DNA of 64,000 nt, from the NCBI GenBank assembly GCA_030280995.1, contig JASXTE010000005.1, forward strand, positions 25,992,001 to 26,056,000. The letters are read 5' to 3'. The stretch is from Hemileia vastatrix. Its lineage: Eukaryota > Basidiomycota > Pucciniomycetes > Pucciniales > Zaghouaniaceae. The position numbers and the translations under genes are program-made. Positions 56,965 to 64,000 of the stretch are shown piece after piece. The notes under the pieces are model-generated. The model saw only the letters and a program-made list of their open reading frames with translations, ran no database searches and had not been told where the DNA came from. Each line of letters opens with the position of its first letter. Within the stretch, counting starts at the first letter, position 1.

Positions 56965-57940
56965 CTTGGATTGTCATTTGGACATATATCAAATATCAAG
57001 TACTATGAAACTAAAGTGGAGCAAAATAATTCTTATCCAAATGATTTACCAGAAGATATAAAATATTTAACCAAATCAGGAGACAAAGAAATTAAAGCAG
57101 TTATCAGTAATTCTTTTAAACCTCAATTTATTTATGAAAATAATTTTTTTAATGGTTCAAAGATGAAACCTTTAATCAACTATCTGATCTCATGGTAACA
57201 CTATATCAAATGGCTTCTTTTTGCTTATAAATAAGGAATAAAATTTTTTTGGGTGGTATTATGATTGGATTTGGTTCGATATTTGAATTTAATAAAGTAT
57301 ATTGTCTTGGTATGTCTGATAATTAATGTTTCATTCTTAAAATAATGTCACTCATTTTATTTCCATAGGCATTTATTCTTTGCTTAAAAATCTATCTAAA
57401 TCTGAAAAAGATGAAAATTTTTGCTAATGGGACACATTACCTTCTTTTAATTTTTTTCTTGCTCTTTACCTCAAAAAATCTGCAATAAAGCTTTTGAAAA
57501 GAATCATCAACTTGCTAAAAAAGTTGAAATACCAGATTGGTGCAAACCAGAATGGGATGAAATTAGAAACAAATATCTTTTATTTCCAAATGTTACTATT
57601 ACTCATTCAGTATTCCACAATAAGATTCATATTGATAGGAATGATGCCAATTATCTTACTTTTGGAATTTTCTAATATAAAAATCTGATAGCTGGCCAAC
57701 CAATACCATCTCCAGCATAAATCAAAGGACATGACTTATATTTTCCAGACCATCAGTGCATGATTGATTTTGGTTTGGGAAATTGCATGATCAAAAAAAT
57801 TTGGAAATATTCTCAGGATCATCACCAAAGGACCAAAGCTCTACTTGGCTTGGAATCTTGTCAAGATTTCACACATTTTGGATGTTCTTTTCAAATCCGT
57901 AAAAAATTAATCCACCAAATAAACAAGGTAAAAAAATAAG
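56965..57940 (+). pseudogene. Tet-like 2OG-Fe(II) oxygenase-type protein, broken
   Basis: First part: FGHISNIKYYETKVEQNN, then SKMKPLINYLISW and, after breaks, a GGIMIGFGSIFEFNK segment. A likely intron spans about 57315-57367 (GTATGT...CCATAG). Second part: SLLKNLSKSEKDENF, LPSFNFFLALYLKK, HQLAKKVEIPDWCKPEWDE, FPNVTITHSVFHNKIHIDRN, HDLYFPDHQCMIDFG and FTHFGCSFQIRKKL. The HID at 57628-57636 fits the HxD iron-binding motif, with a later His pair (QDHHQRTK). The pattern recalls the Tet-like dioxygenase family expanded in basidiomycetes and linked with KDZ transposons. At least three stops and one frameshift (near 57480). Family call by eye. Confidence 0.5.
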
Positions 57941-58281
57941 GAAAATTTAACAAATATAAAAAAACTTTAAGTAGATAAGAAAAGTATGGGGATGAGTAGA
58001 TTCATCAAATAGTTTTTATGTTTTCATAAATTTTTTATAAATAATTCTTATATTTCAAATTCCTAAAGTAAAGTAATGGGCCAATGACCTTGTGTTGTAT
58101 AAACGGTAATCATGATAACATTAAATTTTTTTATGGGGTTCATCTTGCCTATACCTGTGGAAAGTCCCAAACTTAGTTGCTACACTTGGTCCACATTTTG
58201 GCAGGAGGAATTGTCATTATTTTAAAAGTAGAGTAATTGATATATATTAGTGGTTTATATATTAATTTATGTAATTATATT

Positions 58282-58443
58282 AAATTTTGGTGATCCCCAC
58301 CCCTTCAATAAAATGCAGGGGGGGTTATATCCAAATTTTCAAATCTGAAATGTAAAATTGATAACTTTAAAAAATTTTGGGGATACCCACCCCTTACTTC
58401 AATAAAATGCAGGGGGGGGGTTATTTCCAAATTTTCAAATCTG
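58282..58443 (+). repeat. Two direct repeats of ~70 bp with poly-G
   Basis: TTTTGGTGATCCCCACCCC ... AATGCAGGGGGG ... CCAAATTTTCAAATCTGA occurs at about 58284-58349 and 58374-58443; a partial third start (ATTTTGGTGATACCCA) follows at 58451. Confidence 0.75.
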
Positions 58444-58449
58444 ACTTGA

Positions 58450-59575
58450 AATTTTGGTGATACCCATTGTGGTCTTCCAACATTGGTGGAGCCCTTTGTT
58501 GGTCTGTTTGGCGTTTTTTTTGATATGTCTTAAATGGCATTGTTTAAAAATTGGGTGTTTTTCTGGAATTATTTGACGAATATTGGGACTGCGGGGATGT
58601 GGGTATTACCATTGGATAGGCCTGGTTTTTCTCTATATTTTATGGCTTGATGACATTTTTCATATTCTAAGTATTTGAGGGATTCTTTCTCATTTTTCAT
58701 TTTAAAAGATAGCTGCTTAATTTTGTTTTTAGCGTTTTACAGGCTAACCTTAAGTCTTAGGGTTAAGTACTTAGTACCATTAGGATGGGCTAATTTTTCT
58801 CTAAGTTTCATGTCACAATGTTGTTGTAGCTTAATTATTTGTTTTAAAGGTTTTAGTAGTCATAGTTTATTTTTTTTTAGTATTTTGGGTGTCTTTGGTG
58901 GTTTTTGGTGGTTTTCTGGCTTCAAGGCGGTCCTGCCGCTTCAGGCAGGCCTCCCGTCGTCGGGCAGACCACCCGCCTTGGTGCTAGAAGGCTGGGAAGT
59001 GTTTCTAGAGGGGTTTTATGCAATTTGGTGCTCAGAAACGCCAAATTCATTGGTGTGCATGGGCTCTTAGATAGTAGTCTGTGTGTATATAGTGAATAAG
59101 AAAGTTTGGGGAAACCTTAATTATCATACAACCATCCGGAGGTGATATCCTTGTTCCTCACTCAGTTTTCACTGTTTTTTGGCCACAATTGACTGTGTTT
59201 TTTGAAAGGTTAGTTCTTCATTTAACTCAACTTTGGAAACCATTTTCTCTGGTGTAGTCTTCCAAGCTATATCAAGTATTATTGCTGTCTCTGGTGTAGA
59301 TTTGCAACCTACATCAAGTATCATTGCTTTCTCTGGTGTGGACATTGGTCTTCATTTCAGTTCTTTTGTTTGGTAGTCTGTCTGGAGACTACTTTCTTGG
59401 CTGATCAGGAAGTCAAGTGTATTGGAAAGGGGGCTTTAACAGCAGGAAACAATATACTGTAGCAGGTAAATCTCACTTATATTTTTCTAAAGGGACAGGA
59501 GATTTTCTCTCTGGTTTTTCTCCAACTCCCTTGGTCAAGGCCTATAGCTAGTACTATAGGACTGTCTACATTTCT
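58450..59575 (+). repeat. Presumed 5' LTR/leader of element F
   Basis: No second copy is in the window, so LTR limits cannot be proved. The interval sits between the direct repeats above and a primer-site-like TGGTGCCCAACG. It contains a GC-rich hairpin (AAGGCGG at 58924 and CCGCCTT at 58973), unusual here, and three 42-bp tandem units from 59247. Frames at 58675-59099 are not recognised. Confidence 0.4.
59247..59345 (+). repeat. Three tandem 42-bp units
   Basis: CTCTGGTGTAG... starts at 59247, 59289 and 59331, each followed by AAGTATTATTGC-type sequence. The third is partial. Confidence 0.75.
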
Positions 59576-59592
59576 GGTGCCCAACGTGGGGT
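59576..59592 (+). promoter_or_regulatory. Candidate primer-binding site of element F
   Basis: TGGTGCCCAACGTGGGG follows a CTACA end and lies about 70 bp before the gag start. Its TGG start and layout are those of tRNA-primed LTR elements. The tRNA was not identified. Confidence 0.4.
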
Positions 59593-59662
59593 AGGACCTG
59601 ATAGTTCTTTGGAATCTCTGTTGTCTTTAATTGGTCTTTTCTGGTGATTTTGGTCTGGAAGA

Positions 59663-61960
59663 ATGGCTTCTGGTTCATCTATTTCTGTGATGACTGTCAG
59701 TGGGGGGGAGGGTCCTCCTTCTGTGATGGTTAGGGAGTGTGTGAGGATTAAAACTTGGGATGGTACCAAGTTTAATGGGGAAGATGTAAAGTGCTTTCTG
59801 GAGAAATATGAAACTTCTGCTGGTGTGTATGGTGCTTCTTACCTTGAAATGGTTAAGCAGATCATTTTCTTCATTGGTGATAGGGCAGTGGATAAGGAGG
59901 TTGTGGCCATGTCTGGAAACAAGAAGAGGGATTGGAAGTTGTTGTGCAGGGAGATGGTGGATAGATGGGTTGTCAGGTTCACTATGGTGGATCTGAACAA
60001 GGTTGTCAGTGAATGTCAGTCTTATGGTGGTGTTGGTAACTTACTCAATTACAGAAAGTTTCTGCTGCAATTTGATCCTGTGGTAAAATATTTGGTGGAA
60101 GTAGAGGAGTTGGCACATGAAAATTCTGCCAAAGATGTTTTTTGGTCTGCCCTGGCTAGAGATGTAAGGATGTATCTGTTGAAGGAGTTGTCAAGGAGTG
60201 ACTTGATCAAGACTCTTTCCAATGAGGACCAGAAGTTGCCTGCCTTAGACAAGGTGAAGGAAGCTGTGGAGGCCCATTTGTAGCTGTTGGATGTGGACAC
60301 CTATCAAGAGGGGTGTGCCAAGTATGTCAGCAAAGTCAGTGAGGCTTTGGCTGAAGAGGAGAGTAGGGTGAAGAAGGAAGAGAAGAATATGGTGGAGGTT
60401 CCCAAGCAGGAGAGGGACCCAGTGGTGGAGCAGTTGGCTGATCTGACAGAAAAGCTACATATCTTTGCGCAGGAGGCTAAGAAGGTCAATAGGGCTCCTT
60501 CTCAGCCTAGAGATTTTGACAGGAGGGCTGGTAGGAGTGACCCTTGGGTCTGCTCTTATTGCAGTAGGAGGGGGAAAAAGTCCAATGATTGTTGGGCTCT
60601 GAACAGAGATAAGTCAAAAGGAAAGGTGGAGTTTGATGGCAGGGTTTTCAACTTCCCTGATGGTTCATTTGTAAAGCCCAGTGAGGGGCAGGCTCCTGTG
60701 GATTTGGTCAGGAGAAGAAATGGTCTCAATCAGAGGAGGCCAAGATTTTAGGAGATCCCTAATCAGGGAAATTCTTCTGCTAAGGCAGATGAAGATGTCA
60801 AGGGAAAAGGAAAGGAGGTCAATAAAGTCTCTTTTTTGACTTCCTTTGGTGGGTTGGAGTTGTATTCTTGTGGAGGACAGTCAAGTGGTTAATGCTTGGC
60901 TGGTGTCTATGATGTTAAATCTGGAAAGTTGGGAAGGCCTAAGAGCAGTTCTCAGGCCCAACCAAAGCCTAAGGCTTCAAAGGCGGATCCTAAGCTGAGT
61001 TCAGCTAGGAGGAAGTACAGCAAAGAGGAGCTGTACAAGATGCAGAAGGGGATTGCTGATATGGCCCCCCCGGTTTTGGTGCATTGGTCATTAATGGTGA
61101 GCCAATGCCAATGGATGTTGATTCTGACTCAGAGGAGGATGTCCCTTTGGATTTATTGCCAAAGCCTGCTGGATTTAGAGGTGCTGGTGATGGATCTGGT
61201 TTGATTCCTGTTGATGGTAAATCTGTTGGTGGTTCTGGTCCTCAGGAGATTTCTAGGACCAAGGTAGTGAAGCCAAGGGCTCACTTTGAGAGTCCAGGAG
61301 TTTCTGGCCAATTTAATGTTATGGACTCGGTTCTGGAAAGAATTAATCAGGGTCAGGTTTCCCTTTCTTATGGGGAATTGTATGCTATCAGTCCTGGGTT
61401 GGCTGATAGACAAAAAAAATTGTTGACCAAGACAAGGGTTTCTTATGGGGAGGTTGAATACATCTGTGATTCTGCTGAGAATTTTGGTGAGGGGTTGGAA
61501 ACTCATTATTCAGCTCCTCTGGGTTATGTCAATGTCACTCTGAATGGCAGGTAGGCTAGGGCATTGGTTGATTCACGTTCTCAGATTAACCTGATTTCCT
61601 TGTTTGAGGCTACTAATCTGGGCCTCCCCATCAAGACAGGAATTGGTGGCCATGTCACTGAGTTGATGGGGACAGCTGAATTTGTAAATCTTGATGTTGG
61701 TGGAGCCTCAAGAAAGGTTCATTTTTACATTGCCAAAGGTAATGTGAAAGCTGTTTTGGGTAGACCATTCTTTATGGATTTCCAGGCAAGAATTGGTTAT
61801 CAGTTTGACATGGGAATCAGTTTGGAGTTGACCGGTGAAATTGAGAGGAGGCTTCACATGAGGTTGTCAACTCCTGGAGATGATGAATGGGAGACCAGGC
61901 CTGGCTTGTCTTTAATGTGTCAGTGCATGGATTGTTGCAGGAGAAGAAAAGAAGTGGGTG
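59663..61960 (+). pseudogene. gag: Element F gag-protease, Ty3-like, broken
   Basis: ATG 59663. The first block (VRIKTWDGTKFNGEDVKCF ... DKEVVAMSG) is a Gag capsid of the retrotransposon type. A knuckle CSYCSRRGKKSNDC near 60560 keeps three Cys but has Lys where the His would be. The protease follows with ALVDSRSQINLIS at about 61564: the usual DSG reads DSR (GAT TCA CGT, 61570-61578), which should abolish catalysis. Later blocks are AKGNVKAVLGRPFF and QARIGYQFDMG. In-frame stops at 60281, 60749, 60890 and 61552, and a frameshift at a C7 run near 61067-61083. The coding similarity fades after about 61900. No RT is present before the copia element begins, so the 3' part is lost or displaced. 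Confidence 0.75.
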
Positions 61961-62086
61961 CTGCCTCTGGTTTTTTGAGTGTGGCTCAGGCTCTAGTTAT
62001 CGAAAAAGTTCTTTATCTTTCCATTTTCACTGTTCCCTTTCTGTCCGCCTCATATGTCCCAACCTTAGCTATACTTCCCAAAATGG

Positions 62087-62727
62087 TGTAACTCATGCAT
62101 GATGTACTGAACATGTTCATTTCTTTTCTACCTATCGCTGAGCCTGTGCTAATAGTAGGAATGTAGATAGGAATATATAATATAGCTCACTGCTTTCTTT
62201 ATTCCCACTTATCTATTTCCTACTTTATTTTTATTTATTATTCTTTTTCTTTTCTCACTCGCTCAGTGCCATTTGTCTCACTCGCTCACTCCACTCTTTA
62301 GGTATCTCTTTCTCGTCTCATATTCCATTTGCCTAGCTCTAACTGTTTGCTGCTTACCTCTAAAAGGTATTTTGGGAGTTACCTATAAAGCTGTGTGAAG
62401 TGTTCTAACAAAGACGCTTGTCTTTCTTTTAAGGTACTATCTGTAACTTACTTTTGTTTTCATGAAATATGACTTATCTATTTCCTACTTTATTTTTATT
62501 TATTATTCTTTTTCCTTTCTCGCTCGCTCGGTGCCATTTTTCTCACTCGCTCACTCCACTCTTTAGGTATTTTGGGAGTTACCTATAAAGCTGTGTGAAG
62601 TGTTCTAACAAAGACGCTTGTCTTTCTTTTAAGGTATTTTGGGAGTTACCTATAAAGCTTTGTGAAGTGTTCTAACAAAGACGCTTGTCTTTCTTTTAAG
62701 GCTGCTGATCAACTACCTCTGTTAAGA
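62087..62727 (+). repeat. Presumed 5' LTR of the copia element, with internal tandem repeats
   Basis: Ends just before the primer-site-like sequence at 62728. The start is set at TGTAACTC (62087), where resemblance to element F stops, but without a second LTR this is a guess. It holds a 67-bp unit (GGTATTTTGGGAGTTACCTA...) at 62366, 62566 and 62633, and a longer unit (CTTATCTATTTCCTACTTT... through CTCACTCGCTCACTCC) at 62207 and 62471. Confidence 0.5.
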
Positions 62728-62746
62728 GGTTATGGGCCCAGGAGCC
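62728..62746 (+). promoter_or_regulatory. Primer-binding site matching the anticodon arm of initiator tRNA-Met
   Basis: GGTTATGGGCCCAGGAGCC. Drosophila copia and related elements prime from a half initiator tRNA-Met, using a PBS of the type GGTTATGGGCCCAG. The location 46 bp before the gag ATG suits this. Confidence 0.65.
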
Positions 62747-62791
62747 AAATATTAATCACACACTATAATTTCTTCACCTTTCAATCACACT

Positions 62792-64000
62792 ATGTCGACT
62801 GACACTCTCACTGTCACTACCGGATCAGACGTGCCAATCCTTAACAAGAACAATTATCCGGCTTGGTCACTGAAGATGAAAGGTTATTTATTACAAAATG
62901 GTCTATACCACCTTGTAGCCATTCGCACCACTACTCCCTCTAATACTCAGTCTAAACTCCCAGAAAATGCCCCTTCCTCTTCTTCTTCCTTCCCTTCTCT
63001 CTCTGAAGAAACCGAGCTTCAACGACAGAAGATTATGGGTATTTTCTTTCTGAAAATGGACTCCTATCACACCAACATTTTCATAGGTCTTTCTAATGAT
63101 AATAACCCAGCTATCGTGTGGAAATCGCTTTTTGATCACTATCACTCTAAATGCTCCTCTAATAAGGTAGCAGTTCTTTATCGACTTTATTCCTTCAGTT
63201 TTAATGGCGATTTCAGTGCAATGCTTGAAGAAATAAAATCCCTTGAAAATGAAATTAATCTGGTTCAAGCCGGAGTCTCTGAGGAAGCTCTGTGCATCAT
63301 GGTACTTCATCGATTGCCATCCCAATTTGAAATTATGAGACAAACTTTGTTCTCTAATTCCAATATCACTCTCACTCCCTTATTTACTCAAACAGTCATC
63401 TCAGCATTGATGGACTTCGAGCGAAATACAACTAGTATTCCTGAAAGTTCAACCTCTTCCGCTCTTGTCTCAAAAAAGGGACCTGCCGAATTTTGCTCTG
63501 GTGGAAAGCACAACCCCAAGACTAAGCATAAGGAAAGCCAATGCTTCCAACTTTATCCTCACCTTCGCAAAAATCGTGATTCTCCTAACTCTCAACCAAA
63601 GGCTAATTTTGCTTCTCATATGGACATCATTGACCTTTCCACTTCAAAAAGATGTCTCTCCATGTTCTCCTTCGATAAAAATCCTAAATTTAATTCAATT
63701 CTGGACAGCGGCGCCACTCAACATTTCTTCTACGATAAATCATTTTTTCAGGAGCTGACCGCCGAAGTCTCATCAGTTGTAGTTGGTGATGGAAGATCTG
63801 TTGAATGTCTTGGAACTGGGACCGTTGTTGGTACTGTCAATAACTCTTGCATTCGGCTAAAAGATTGCTTTTATGTCCCTTCATTCAAGCAAAACTTAAT
63901 CTCCTTAATCGACATCATAAAGAGAGGACCCATTCTAAAATGCAGTGAGGCCGAATATGAAATCAAGCTAGATGATAGAGTCATTATCTCTGGACCTATC
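62792..64000 (+). CDS. gag-pol: Ty1/copia Gag-Pol, 5' part, open to the window end
   Basis: From ATG 62792 the frame is open for all 403 codons to position 64000 and continues beyond. The N-terminus (NNYPAWSLKMKGYLLQNGLY) is the copia Gag pattern and VWKSLFDHYHS marks the middle. A Cys/His motif FCSGGKHNPKTKHKESQC (CX4HX5HX4C) lies near residue 240. The protease motif LDSGATQHFF has its Asp at residue 305 (63704-63706), followed by VVGDGRSVECLGTGTV and LKDCFYVPSFKQNLISL, standard copia pre-integrase sequence. No stop or frameshift is seen and base composition is clearly less AT-rich than the neighbouring elements. Integrase and RT lie outside the window. Confidence 0.9.
   Translation, partial: MSTDTLTVTTGSDVPILNKNNYPAWSLKMKGYLLQNGLYHLVAIRTTTPSNTQSKLPENAPSSSSSFPSLSEETELQRQKIMGIFFLKMDSYHTNIFIGLSNDNNPAIVWKSLFDHYHSKCSSNKVAVLYRLYSFSFNGDFSAMLEEIKSLENEINLVQAGVSEEALCIMVLHRLPSQFEIMRQTLFSNSNITLTPLFTQTVISALMDFERNTTSIPESSTSSALVSKKGPAEFCSGGKHNPKTKHKESQCFQLYPHLRKNRDSPNSQPKANFASHMDIIDLSTSKRCLSMFSFDKNPKFNSILDSGATQHFFYDKSFFQELTAEVSSVVVGDGRSVECLGTGTVVGTVNNSCIRLKDCFYVPSFKQNLISLIDIIKRGPILKCSEAEYEIKLDDRVIISGPI

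Noticed and set aside
58675..59099. Possible small genes in the leader of element F
   Set aside because: Frames show no recognised motif and cover a GC-rich hairpin and presumed LTR sequence.
62903..63343. 146-codon minus-strand frame
   Set aside because: It lies fully inside the copia gag on the other strand and shows no domain.
1..64000. CRISPR arrays, bacterial operons, tRNA or rRNA genes
   Set aside because: No spacer-repeat pattern, no tRNA-like cloverleaf and no rRNA blocks were noticed. Tandem repeats present are minisatellites or LTR units.

Overview
The window looks like a transposon graveyard from a very AT-rich fungal genome, most likely a rust fungus (Pucciniales). This rests on protein resemblance by eye: Ty3/chromodomain polyproteins, a Ty1/copia Gag, a Tet-like 2OG-Fe(II) oxygenase fragment and Harbinger-type transposases all read like families that are heavily expanded in rusts. 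The one gene with an intron has a short fungal intron of 55 bp. No housekeeping gene, tRNA, rRNA or CRISPR was seen. Nearly everything is a mobile element, its debris, or low-complexity DNA.

Layout. 1-7581: element A, a decayed Ty3/gypsy chromovirus on the minus strand. Between its integrase and its left LTR sits an intact two-exon plus-strand gene for a Zn2Cys6-like acidic protein. 7582-13960: remnants of a NAM-associated-domain protein, two kilobase-scale foldback (inverted-repeat) elements, and two 198-bp MITEs with TA target duplications. 13961-24044: element B, a mosaic chromovirus with a 1.25-kb internal duplication. 24045-29080: hairpin MITEs and two broken DDE transposases, one minus and one plus. 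29081-55590: a nest in which old element D (minus, TSD ATCCC) is interrupted by element C (plus, TSD GAATG, LTRs almost identical, intact 1955-residue Gag-Pol) and by element E (minus, TSD ATTTA). 55591-59575: a (CCCCCTTTT)n minisatellite, purine-rich DNA, a broken Tet-like dioxygenase and a presumed LTR or leader. 59576-62086: element F, a broken Ty3-like gag-protease. 62087-64000: the 5' part of a Ty1/copia element whose open frame runs off the window.

How the parts relate. B, C, D and E are one chromovirus family: about 8.83 kb when uninterrupted, LTRs of about 1175 bp starting TGTCAG and ending CTGACA, and a purine tract like GGAGTGAGGGAG before the 3' LTR. C is the only copy with an unbroken Gag-Pol frame and is the likely recent or autonomous member. 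B and E share a set of inactivating stop codons over a long tract, which points to recombination or to trans-mobilised defective copies. The order of events in the nest is D first, then C and E inserted into D. Positions were read by eye, so element boundaries are good to a few bases where LTR ends and TSDs agree and are approximate elsewhere.
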